DNA from: Gracilaria domingensis
Taxonomy: Eukaryota > Rhodophyta > Florideophyceae > Gracilariales > Gracilariaceae
Assembly (NCBI GenBank): GCA_022539475.1
Contig: VCMS01000329.1
Span: 43,785-107,784, forward strand
DNA length: 64,000 nucleotides
Direction: 5' to 3'
The position numbers and the translations under genes were made by a program. Within the stretch, counting starts at the first letter, position 1. Each line of letters starts with the position of its first letter. The notes beneath the pieces were generated by a model that worked only from the letters and a program-made list of their open reading frames with translations, was not told where the DNA came from and did not search any database. Of this stretch, positions 55,409 to 64,000 are shown in pieces.

Positions 55409-55565
55409 GGTTCCTCAAGTAGGGAACCATGCATCTGGGCATGGTTCCCTACATGAGGAACGGAGAGGATGAGGCGCTTCGCGCCTCATCCTCTCGGAGT
55501 GCGTATTTGTTCTACCGATACAGCACTATGGTGGAGGTGCAGTCTGCGGCATCTGCCGCAGATTG
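55409..55565. repeat. cluster of three strong hairpins
   Basis: Stem 1 is 55409-55432 with 55439-55461 (GGTTCCTCAAGTAGGGAACC region, a few mismatches). Stem 2 is 55463-55477 with 55481-55495, a perfect 15-bp GAGAGGATGAGGCGC with a TTC loop. Stem 3 is 55539-55550 with 55554-55565 (GCAGTCTGCGGC, one mismatch). They follow each other almost without gaps. Confidence 0.8.
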
Positions 55566-56013
55566 CGCCTACACCCGCTCCATCATGGGGAAATGGTACA
55601 TGTAATATAGCGAAGTAGTGGTTAGCAAAAGCGGTCGATAGAAGAATAGATACGAATAAAACGGTATGATTTCATAATGGGCATCATCTGTACTAGCACT
55701 AGTATTCCATGCGTTGCAGGGTATCATTCCGCAGAAGGTATCGTGTAATGTGCACCTTAATGGAAACTGAACTTAGACTTCGCGAAATACGGTTCAGGTA
55801 GCCTTCGACTAAAGAACTAGCATGAGTGGAAAACCCACCAGTATTTACTGCACAGCGATTCTGGACGACCCAAGCAATTATCTCCAAATTTTGAAATAAT
55901 TGATCTCGACATTTTTTCAAAAAATTTACTGGACGACTCTTGCCAATTTCTGGACGACCCTCGCCAAAAACTAGCATCTGCAAGAGACAGACGATGAGCT
56001 GGAATGGTGGTCG

Positions 56014-56619
56014 ATGGCGATGTTGGGGTCCGCAGGGGCGATGGGAACCCGCATTGGTGAGGACGTTCGTCGACTGACGAAGAAGGTCACAGGATTTGTT
56101 GCTAGGGAGCTAAGGGGATTGAAGGATGGGCAAAGAGAGTTGATGGGTCGAGTGCAGGAGCTGGAGGGGAAGCTCAAGGAACTCAGTGAGAAGCGGGAGG
56201 ATGTACGTCAAGTCCGAGGTACTCCGGTGTCTCCTGCGCTCAGGATTGTGAACGGGGTCGGGGTCGGGGTCGGGGTCCATGGGGCTAGTGTGAATGCAGA
56301 TGAGGATGCTAGGGACTTTGTGCCGGCTACGGAGAGTTTGGGTGAGGATGAAATTGTTGCGAGTAACGAAGGAAAGAAGAGGGGCCGAAAGAGAAAGTAC
56401 GGGGAGAAGAGCCAAATCGTGGCGAGGAAGCTAGAGGTGGAGGAGTATGAAGTGAGGCCGAAGGTTGGAAAGGAGAAGAAGGAGAAGATGGAGAAAAAGA
56501 AGAAGACTAGGGTTGGGTTCAGGTGTGTTCCGAAGCCGGTGTGGAAGGGAAGCAGCGTTGTGGGATATCAGGAGAAGTGGAGCTGGGAGGACGTCTGTGT
56601 TCTGCAAAGTGGAATATAG
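56014..56619 (+). CDS. coiled-coil protein, 201 codons
   Basis: Starts MAMLGSAGAMGTRIG; the frame is open some codons upstream. It has a heptad-rich coiled coil (LKDGQRELMGRVQELEGKL, residues 36-65), the motif GTPVSPALR, a GV-repeat (GVGVGVGVHG), basic clusters (KKRGRKRKYG, KKEKMEKKKKTR) and a C-terminal VGFRCVPKPVWKGSSVVGYQ. The order of coiled coil, P-V-S/T-P motif, basic cluster and GFR resembles the coiled-coil protein of the repeat unit (57,030), so they may be distant paralogues. Its last nine codons lie in the direct repeat, so copy A keeps only that tail. Function unknown. Confidence 0.55.
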   Translation: MAMLGSAGAMGTRIGEDVRRLTKKVTGFVARELRGLKDGQRELMGRVQELEGKLKELSEKREDVRQVRGTPVSPALRIVNGVGVGVGVHGASVNADEDARDFVPATESLGEDEIVASNEGKKRGRKRKYGEKSQIVARKLEVEEYEVRPKVGKEKKEKMEKKKKTRVGFRCVPKPVWKGSSVVGYQEKWSWEDVCVLQSGI

Positions 56620-57029
56620 TCTGTTCGCTTTGGAAACTAAGCTAGTTTTGGGGCTATTTGGGGCGCGCGAGGGGGTAGCAGAGGCTGGCACTCAAAAAAT
56701 TAAGAAATTTTGGAATATTAAATTCCATTTCGCGCAGTTTAGTGCTTGGGTCCCCTAGTTTTTGTAGAGGTTCTACTTCGCCGCACCACCCCATTCACTC
56801 TTTTCCGCGACCCTCTCTCAAAACTGCACTCGTGCTAGTTTGCCTTTCCATTTTCTCCCATGTTGCAATGCCAATCGCAACTCATCCCACCTCAATCATC
56901 CCATCACTTCTTCCCAGTCCACACCACCCCCGCTATTTACCCATTTCTCGCCCATCACGCGTTCATTTTGTAGAAGTCAGGTGCACAACTCTCCCCCTTC
57001 TCGTATACCCGCCTCGCCCCAAAACGGCT

Positions 57030-57959
57030 TCAAATCCCTCCCATCCTTCTCTCCTCCTGTCCCCTCATAATCACCTTCGCAGTCCGCGCTACCTCTGCCG
57101 CACTCCTAAACCCAGTCACCACCGGAGCTCCCACTCCCTCCCGCGGCACCTCCTCCACCACCTTCTTCATCTCCTTACGCCTCTTCTTCAGACGGCTCTT
57201 CCCATCCCCAACCCGACCACCCTTTGTCTTCGGTGTCACAGGAGACCCCTTCTGCACCGCCACCCTTCCCACACTTCCCTTCTCCGTCTTTCCCTCCACA
57301 CCTCCTTTCACCGTCTCCTCTTCCACCAATCTTTGCCTCTTGCACAGCTCCTTCACCTCCTTCTCCAGCACGTCCAACCTCTCGTTCAGAACCCTATTCT
57401 CCTCCCGCAACTCTCCAACCTCCCTTCCCGCACACTCCACTATCCCATACACATGATTTCTCATCTCCACTCCCAATACCGACAACGAATTCCGCAGGCT
57501 CGAAATCGCCTCAACCGAAACACCACTACCACCCCCACTCAGCACCACACCGCCCATTTCCGTTACAATCTCCACAATTCCATCGTCCAGTTGCTCCTTC
57601 ATCACCAACCCCAACATCCCCACCCTCGCCTTCATCTCCCCCACAAACCGCATCTCCCTGTCACCCTCTCCGCCCCCACTCTCTATCTGGTCTCCAACCT
57701 CTAACTGACTCAGATGCACCGCACCCCTTCTCTCCATTGCGACCCCCTCCACCTCCAATTCTACCCCCTTCTCCACCTCATCACCATCCCCTCTCCTCGC
57801 CTCACACTTCTTTCCTTCCTCAGCCACTTCCTTCTTCTGCGACATCCGACCAGCCGCCGTAATCACGTCCTCTTCCCGCTTTGGTGACGGCGTCTGCGGT
57901 ACCTCCTTCCCCTCCAACAGCACCCACAGCTCCTCATCCTTCACGTATCCGTTCGACAT
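57030..57959 (-). CDS. coiled-coil protein of the repeat unit, copy B
   Basis: 309 residues, intact, differing from copy A by a handful of residues (for example ELWVLLEG for ELLALLEG, and AKVIMRG for AKGILRG). Domain layout as in copy A. An open frame in both copies despite decay of neighbours suggests constraint or a recent duplication. Confidence 0.65.
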   Translation of the reverse strand: MSNGYVKDEELWVLLEGKEVPQTPSPKREEDVITAAGRMSQKKEVAEEGKKCEARRGDGDEVEKGVELEVEGVAMERRGAVHLSQLEVGDQIESGGGEGDREMRFVGEMKARVGMLGLVMKEQLDDGIVEIVTEMGGVVLSGGGSGVSVEAISSLRNSLSVLGVEMRNHVYGIVECAGREVGELREENRVLNERLDVLEKEVKELCKRQRLVEEETVKGGVEGKTEKGSVGRVAVQKGSPVTPKTKGGRVGDGKSRLKKRRKEMKKVVEEVPREGVGAPVVTGFRSAAEVARTAKVIMRGQEERRMGGI

Positions 57960-58592
57960 CTTCAGAAAAAGAAGTAGTAGTTGGATCGAAGTTTCCGCTG
58001 CGATACGGTGCAATCGAGCTAAACTGTGCTGTCCACCCCCACTGTCCAACCACACGGGCTATATCCAGCACCATGATTGTCCCTGTTTCCCTCATCCCAT
58101 TTCCCGCCAAAACATCCACTGTACACCTCCGCACCTTCCACTATTTAAGCGCCATCTCTCTGTCCCCTCTTCACATAGTCCCCACCCACCTCGCCTCGAC
58201 CGGCGATATTTTTCTCTTCCACCATAACCCCACTCGATGGTTATAGCAAAACAGGAAGATATTGCCAGTGGAGGCAAGCTAGGGACTAGTGATTGTACTT
58301 AGAGTTGCTCACCCTCTGTCTCGACTGGGGGCATGTTCTTCTTCCGTCACATCCTTTGTGGGTTGTGACAAAAAAAGAATATGTCACCACTCGACACCGG
58401 ATGGGTAACAATGGTAGCACGTAGAGTAGTTCATCCTCCCTCTCAGCGTCCACTGGGGATATATTTATGTTCTCTCACATCCTTTCCCGGTTGTGATACA
58501 AGATAAATACATCTCCAATGGACACGGAGAATATAGTCGTGATAACACGTAAAGGTAACAATGTAATAAACAATAAATTTATGCTACTATCT

Positions 58593-58898
58593 CTAACCAA
58601 CCTTTCGAAAACCAGCTATGACATGAGCTGGGTTACTCGAGCCAAAGATGGCAGATCCTGCAACTGAACTGTTTGCACCGGCCTTCACTACTGCTTTCAC
58701 AGTACTCAGTCCAATACCTCCATCCACCTGTATCCCTATTCTTGGGTACAACTCCCTTGCATGTCGCACCTTATCCAGAACACCCTCTATAAACGCCTGT
58801 CCTCCAAACCCTGGCTCCACCGTCATCAACAATAACATGTCTACAACTCCTTCCTTCATAAGTGCTTCTACGACCTTTATAGACGTATTCGGGCGCAA
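58593..58898 (-). pseudogene. ribulose-phosphate 3-epimerase fragment, copy B
   Basis: Same truncated C-terminal half as in copy A (TVEPGFGGQAF, VDGGIGLSTV, VAGSAIFGS), with a few substitutions such as ANSSVAG for ANISVAG. It lacks the N-terminal half of the barrel. Confidence 0.78.
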
Positions 58899-59310
58899 TC
58901 CAACTCCATCCTTTTAATTATGGCAATCCAAGTGAAGCTATAGAACCCGTTCACGTCATTTATGAAGCCAAAATGGCTCCTTTCATCCTGTATTCAAGCT
59001 CCCCGTAACTCGTACTTTACAACTACTTTACAACTCAGGTTCGAAATCAGTTTCATTCATTGCACACTTTCTACTCTTCCACCTACCTTTCATAAAACAT
59101 CATCACACTTTGTGGCTTGTCGTCTCATACAAGCCCTATCATTCATTCAGTACAATCACATATCATACATTTCGCTCACTTTCACAAAGTGAACCATGTT
59201 CCCGTTCTGCGCTTCCCAACCGTTTGTACTTACGTATCACTCTTTACCCCAGCAGTTCTCCGCCCCATCTTCCCTTTTTATCGTCACACAAAAACAATCG
59301 AACACTTGCA

Positions 59311-60231
59311 ATGAACTCCCAGTCCGACATGCCTCCGACTCCGCCTCCGAGTCCCAGATACTCTGACGTCCCTCAGGCCTCATCTCCCGCCCGAAGGACT
59401 CGGGCCGTTATTGTTGGAAGGGGGCGTATAGGTACCATGCTGGCGAACGAAGAAGATACGGTCATTTCCGCACACGAATTCTGCAGCATGGCTGCTACCT
59501 CTCATCTTTCTGATGTACCGATACTAGTTTGTGGAAGAACGAACACCCTGGAGACCGTAATTCAGGCTTGCCCTTATTCGCTCAGAGAGAATCTCGTTTT
59601 CTTCCAGAATGGAGACATCATACCATTGCTTTCGAAGCTCGGTGTGGACAAATGTTCAAAAGTTGTCCTATACGTTGGTGTCCCCTCAAGAAACGCAGCT
59701 CCGCAGGATGGTGTCACTCCTCAAAGTCCGGATGGTCTCACTGTCGCAACAGGAAAGTGGGCCTCCAACGTTGCAGACAGGTTTAGGTCTATGGGTCTCA
59801 CTTGCGGGGTTGTCGACGAAGACACATTTCTCGTAAGCTATTATGAGAAGCTCGTGTGGCTATCAGCGTTCAACATCGTCGGGGCCTCAAGAGGTCTCAT
59901 TCCTATGGACGTAGTCGCTACGGAGTGCAGTACGGTTGTGCTCACAATAATGAAAGAGCTGTTGAAGATAGTTTCGCTTAAGACAGGTACTACTTTCAAC
60001 CTGGAAGAGACCGTTGGGCGACTTCTTGCATATGGGAAAACTCTCATTGGCTTCCCTACTTCTTTCTCCGACTTTCAGTTTAGGAACGCGTACTTCTACG
60101 ACTTTTCCCGCCAAGAAAGAAACATTGTAGGCGGTGACCCCGCTCCTTTTCATACAAACTACGTCAACGTTGTTAAGGAAAAGTTATCCCCCAGCTTTGA
60201 GGTTAGAACACATGACTTTTCGGTGTTCTGA
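59311..60231 (+). CDS. ketopantoate reductase-like protein, copy B (intact)
   Basis: 306 residues from MNSQSDMPPTPPPSP; the frame is open further upstream, but this ATG follows the A-rich leader and matches copy A. The Rossmann nucleotide site is AVIVGRGRIGTML. VFFQNGDIIPL is the segment between the domains, and YYEKLVWLSAFNIVGASRG matches the Lys- and Asn-bearing helix of PanE/ApbA reductases, which reduce ketopantoate with NADPH in pantothenate synthesis. A 35-residue Pro/Ser-rich leader is unusual. Parts of the Rossmann domain between GRIGTML and ILVCGRTN are shorter than in bacterial PanE, so activity is unsure. Confidence 0.65.
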   Translation: MNSQSDMPPTPPPSPRYSDVPQASSPARRTRAVIVGRGRIGTMLANEEDTVISAHEFCSMAATSHLSDVPILVCGRTNTLETVIQACPYSLRENLVFFQNGDIIPLLSKLGVDKCSKVVLYVGVPSRNAAPQDGVTPQSPDGLTVATGKWASNVADRFRSMGLTCGVVDEDTFLVSYYEKLVWLSAFNIVGASRGLIPMDVVATECSTVVLTIMKELLKIVSLKTGTTFNLEETVGRLLAYGKTLIGFPTSFSDFQFRNAYFYDFSRQERNIVGGDPAPFHTNYVNVVKEKLSPSFEVRTHDFSVF

Positions 60232-60827
60232 ACCTTTTAGACATAGTTAGACATAAAAGTTACTTTATCGAAATGACCTGTTCCTATTACATTACTTATA
60301 TTGTTCGTCCTTCTGTGGTTCAAATATGCCCCTTTAAATCCTACATCCGTTATCACTAATACTTCGCTAAGATTTTGCTAGATAGAAAATGGTCATTCCA
60401 TATCATTAAAGTGCACGATACTAGTAACGAAACAAGTACAAAAATTGTGATATTTCTGAAGAACTAAGCGTTTGCATTACTTGGGGCACCCGTATAAAGT
60501 AAGGTATACCTTTTATGGGTTTCAACCCATAATGGAGATTGTTTTACTCTTCTTGATTTCTAAGCTCATGTTAAAGATATTTACAGTTTTCTTTACCCAC
60601 TTGAACCCGTACATATAATTTATGACTAAATCATCCTTTCTTTACTTCAAATCGATGCAAAAACTTCTCCTCCTAGTAACGTTTTAAAACAGTACTACAA
60701 TACCCGTATATGGTCGTTCTTAGACTCTTTTTATACTACGAAACACCTTGTGAACATCAATCACATCCTTCTCATTCGTATACCCACACCCATTTGCAAA
60801 ACGAACCCTTTCGAAAGCTTTCAAAAC
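60232..60827. other. A+T-rich spacer, copy B
   Basis: Counterpart of 32,516-33,141, with the same short inverted pair around TGGGTTTCAACCCA at about 60,517-60,530. No gene. Confidence 0.4.
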
Positions 60828-61699
60828 ATGTATAACTCGGAAGTTAGAGCCCAAGAAGTAACTCCTCAGAGCTGGCTAACGAAATATTCGAAAATGGCTA
60901 CGCCGTGATTAGTGATGTTGACGGTACTCTGAAAAGAGCTGGGGAGAACATTCCTGCCGAAACAGTCAAATGCATGAAGTACATCAACGCACGCGTTGGT
61001 TTCGGAATTGCTACTGGGCGAGATATAGAGGATGCCGAGAGTTTCATGGAGCACCTGGGTGGCTACACTTTTGGCATCTCTGGAAACCAAGGCGCACGGG
61101 TGAGATTATCCAATGGCACCGAAATTGATCAGGACCTTGACAGGGAAGGTTACGAAAGATGTGCAGCCGAACTTGAGAGACTTGCACTCTCCTTAAATGA
61201 ATCGCACGGACTTCACGAAGAGCGTCAACAAGCAGTGGTGAGCACTAGAAAAGACAGTGGACTCCCTAACTTCACGTACAATGGACTATCGAAGTGGAAA
61301 ACAGAAGTTAACTCCGGTATTTCAAAAGTGTTGACATCCTTTCCGAACCTGGTTGCGTACCCTCAAGATGAAAACTGTGACATAGGGGACATTCGTTTCA
61401 CGAAAAATAGTGGGGCGCTAGCCTTGGTTGAAAACGACCCCCAGTTCGACACACATTTAATCGTTGCTTTCGGGAATGCTTCCAATGATGGTCCTCTATA
61501 TGAAATGGCAACCCTCGCAGTTCATGTGAAGGGAGACGACCCTCCACCAGCGGTAACATATCTTGTTGATGGGGTGGAGGACGTGCATGAGACCATCAGA
61601 AGGGTGGCAGAACTGTACGGGTACAGAAAATGCAAGTGTCAATGGTTTAGAAATGCTCTTGGAATTTGTTTCCAGTGCTACGATGCCTGTAATACTTAG
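60828..61699 (+). pseudogene. HAD-like phosphatase A, copy B (1-base deletion)
   Basis: The ATG at 60,828 corresponds to copy A, but a single C is missing at about 60,869 (CAGAGC where copy A has CAGCAGC), shifting the frame 14 codons in. The rest of the protein is open from about 60,905, and its motif II (GIATGRD) is closer to the HAD consensus than copy A. A short protein from an internal start is possible but would begin right at motif I. Confidence 0.65.
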
Positions 61700-61751
61700 C
61701 TATGATATGAGATCTCAGTAATAAAAGTGTCGTATATATCTCAATACCCTT

Positions 61752-62612
61752 CTATGATTCATGGTGGTTTTTATCGTGCTGCTTTTCCTCGTAGCCGTAC
61801 AACAGAGCCACCAACATAATTGTCGAATGTACATCCTCCACGCTTTCGAACAGGTTGTGTACTCCACGCGGGATACAATCTTCTTTGACGTGAACGCCGT
61901 ACACGCCTACCTCATGCAAAGGCCCGTCGCTCAAAGCACTTCCGAACGTCACGACGTCATCCGTATCAATAAATCTCGGTTCATTATCCACAAGATTTTC
62001 TCCTCCGCTTCCTTTTGTGTATCGCTTGTCCACAATTTCGCAACTTTTATCGCCGGGATAGATAACAAACGCATCCATCTTCTGCAACAGGTCCCCAATA
62101 GCAGAATCCACTTCTTCTTTCCACTGCCACAGTTTGTTGTACACGAAATTGGGAAGGCCACTATCACTTCTGGTCTCCACGAACCCCTTGTCATCATCAT
62201 TCACAATACCATGCCTCCTATTCAAATCCCTTGCCAGGAACAGTAGTCCGTCAACAGTGTGGTCAAGGGTGTGATCATTGAATGCACCCTTAATTTCCCT
62301 CTCGTCAGAGAAACGCATGAAAGCTCCATGATTCGCCGAGACACCAAACTTATAGTCTCCGAGTCCTTCCATTTTCCCCTCCACGTCGCCCACATCACCC
62401 CCTGTGACAAGTCCGAAACCAACACGTTCGTCAATGAACTTCATACACTTCACAACTTCTTCTGGAATTGACTCTCCTTCTCTTCTCAACGTTCCATCAA
62501 CGGAACTTAATATACCGTAACCATTGGCATATATGAACTTAGACAAGGTATTTGGTGAAATTTCCGCCAAGTCTCTCTGTTCCTCTGCCATTTTTCCTGA
62601 TACAGTCACCAT
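61752..62612 (-). CDS. HAD-like protein B, likely inactive paralogue (copy B)
   Basis: 286 residues, nearly identical to copy A; it has the same Ser in place of the nucleophilic Asp (SSVDGTL) and the same altered motif IV. Sequence upstream of this start differs by small deletions from copy A, supporting MVTVSGK or the later MAEEQ as the start. Confidence 0.68.
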   Translation of the reverse strand: MVTVSGKMAEEQRDLAEISPNTLSKFIYANGYGILSSVDGTLRREGESIPEEVVKCMKFIDERVGFGLVTGGDVGDVEGKMEGLGDYKFGVSANHGAFMRFSDEREIKGAFNDHTLDHTVDGLLFLARDLNRRHGIVNDDDKGFVETRSDSGLPNFVYNKLWQWKEEVDSAIGDLLQKMDAFVIYPGDKSCEIVDKRYTKGSGGENLVDNEPRFIDTDDVVTFGSALSDGPLHEVGVYGVHVKEDCIPRGVHNLFESVEDVHSTIMLVALLYGYEEKQHDKNHHES

Positions 62613-62912
62613 ACTGCCACAAGTACCGCATAGACAGGAACTGCATATACTTCTCTTAAAAGCAACCTTAAGTGCAGTTTCAGAAGTGTTAGGACGCTAC
62701 ATGTTCAATTGCGAATTGACTGGTGCCACCAATGATGTTAACGATACCGAGCATTTGGCATGTTGCAATTAGACGCAACTGGACCAAAGACGTTTGACAT
62801 TTGTTCAATTACCAGCCTGCCGCACCTTTTCTATGTTCATATGTATAGCCTTGTAATAGTATACTACTCTTAATACTCGCAAGACACACATAATTTACTA
62901 ATCATCTCATTC

Positions 62913-64000
62913 TCATCCACTTCGAGGCGCTCGCAGCCTCATTATTGGCAAATCGTCATCACTACTACTCTCGAGCACTTCGGTTCTACCGGCGTCCGCT
63001 TCCACACCAATCTCCACGACCACTTGGTCTTCGTCCATGTCAACCGCCCCAACCTCCTTATCGGACAACAGTTCATCCTCCGCCTCCTCCTCCTCGTCAC
63101 CATTGACAAACGTGGGTCGGAAATCCCGCACCCGATGAACAGCATCAGGTAGTGCGTAGCCCTCTGGTACCATGTACATGTGGTATCTAACCAGCAAATC
63201 CATAGACTCGGGCCTATCCACCTTGTCCTTCCCACTTGCTCCAGCATGTGTCACATCACCACGGCCCACGAATACAGAGTACGGTGGGATGATTATCTTC
63301 TTCGCTGGATACACCTCCGACATCACTCGCAACTGTTGGTTGTTCATCCCCACCAGTTGATGGCTTCCAGCGCTCACCCAGAGAGGAAAGCCCTCTTTCC
63401 CAGAGGCCATTACAAAGTATCCGGGGTTGCCAGTATTCATTGTTTCCTTCGTAACCAGACCACTGAAGTCGGTGTGCAGCGTCTGGCGCTTGCACTTTCT
63501 CGTCGTCCCCAGAAATCGACCACCAGTTTTCGGAGTGTACATCTTCACAGCTTCCCTTTCATTGTCCCATAGTCCCAAAGCCGCAGCAATTGTACCCATT
63601 CGAACATCAAGTAAAGCACGCGACCTTACAACCCACCTGAGCTCCTCATTATCCTCCGGCTTCTCCACCGTACCCCAACGTGTCGACATCACTCTCCCCT
63701 CAAATGGTCCATCGCTACCGTCCTTCCATCCTTTATCATCGTTGATTATTTGAACAAACGACTTCTGTTCCTCTCCTTTCCGTATATCCGGCATCGCTCC
63801 ATACTCATTCTCGAAGAAGTCCACCAACTTCCCCGACACATCTCCGAACTCCCGAACTTCTTCCAACTCCTCCCATTTAGGGACACCATTATCCGTCGCA
63901 AAGCCATCAAGCACGCAATATCCATTCTGCCTTAGCTCAGCTTGCATTCGGGCGAAGAACATTTGCCCAAATTCGTCATGCTCCTTTGCAGCAACCCACA
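62913..64000 (-). CDS. 2-oxoglutarate/Fe(II) oxygenase-domain protein, copy B (partial)
   Basis: C-terminal 362 residues of the oxygenase, cut by the window edge. The catalytic LHTDFSG, THAGAS and LLVRYHMY motifs are unchanged from copy A, and the acidic tail is kept. Differences are few (for example KEVGAVD for KEGGAVD). Confidence 0.72.
   Translation of the reverse strand, partial: WVAAKEHDEFGQMFFARMQAELRQNGYCVLDGFATDNGVPKWEELEEVREFGDVSGKLVDFFENEYGAMPDIRKGEEQKSFVQIINDDKGWKDGSDGPFEGRVMSTRWGTVEKPEDNEELRWVVRSRALLDVRMGTIAAALGLWDNEREAVKMYTPKTGGRFLGTTRKCKRQTLHTDFSGLVTKETMNTGNPGYFVMASGKEGFPLWVSAGSHQLVGMNNQQLRVMSEVYPAKKIIIPPYSVFVGRGDVTHAGASGKDKVDRPESMDLLVRYHMYMVPEGYALPDAVHRVRDFRPTFVNGDEEEEAEDELLSDKEVGAVDMDEDQVVVEIGVEADAGRTEVLESSSDDDLPIMRLRAPRSG

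Larger units (their letters stand above)
54255..56013. other. spacer rich in hairpins, no gene recognised
   Basis: Between the transposase gene and the coiled-coil gene at 56,014. It contains the inverted repeats and direct repeat listed separately, and a loose triplicated TGGACGAC word at 55,861-55,965. Short frames here lack protein-like composition. Confidence 0.5.
56591..64000. repeat. direct repeat copy B, runs off the window
   Basis: Same gene order as copy A with scattered substitutions and small indels. It begins at ACGTCTGTGTTCTGC and is cut by the window edge inside the oxygenase gene. Confidence 0.95.

Overview
This is a repeat-rich stretch of a eukaryotic nuclear genome. Coding regions are long and essentially free of recognisable introns. 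They include a GCN1-family translation regulator, a peroxisomal/mitochondrial enoyl-CoA isomerase, an ABCC transporter, an oxysterol-binding protein relative, and Copia, hAT and Plavaka-type transposons. The combination of intron-poor genes and a heavy transposon load would fit a florideophyte red alga, but I see no diagnostic lineage marker, so that is only a guess.

Left part (about 1-28,860): a graveyard of host genes and old transposons. In order these are an unknown ORF, a frameshifted Cys/His-rich protein, a hAT transposase with several in-frame stops, a frameshifted Cys-His peptidase-like protein, two related decayed fragments flanking a broken GCN1 homologue, a remnant of a telobox-type Myb domain, an enoyl-CoA isomerase with three stops, a broken ABCC transporter and a broken oxysterol-binding protein relative. 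None of the recognisable genes here is intact.

Middle and right (28,864-64,000): this part is dominated by a direct repeat of at least 7.4 kb, seen at 28,864-36,330 and again from 56,591 to the window edge. Each copy carries a coiled-coil protein, a fragment of ribulose-phosphate 3-epimerase, a ketopantoate-reductase-like protein, two tail-to-tail HAD-like proteins and a large 2-oxoglutarate/Fe(II) oxygenase. Copy A continues, through an 879-base assembly gap, into a divergent promoter region. There the oxygenase gene (leftward) and a gene for a beta-class DNA methyltransferase (rightward) start from near-identical, inverted core promoters. The intervening DNA holds fold-back elements with TTAGGG-containing palindromes. 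The methyltransferase is followed in the same reading frame, after one TGA, by a SET-domain protein, and then by a long coiled-coil gene with two internal stops.

The candidate system is therefore a repeated genomic unit with its own chromatin or DNA-modification set: a DNA methyltransferase carrying an SV40-like nuclear signal, a SET protein and a 2OG oxygenase, two of them under mirrored promoters. To its right lies a dead Plavaka-type transposase gene on the minus strand. A young Copia element (233-bp LTRs differing at one position, 5-bp target duplication CACTC) has jumped into it. The spacer before copy B contains several strong hairpins and a 142-bp direct repeat.
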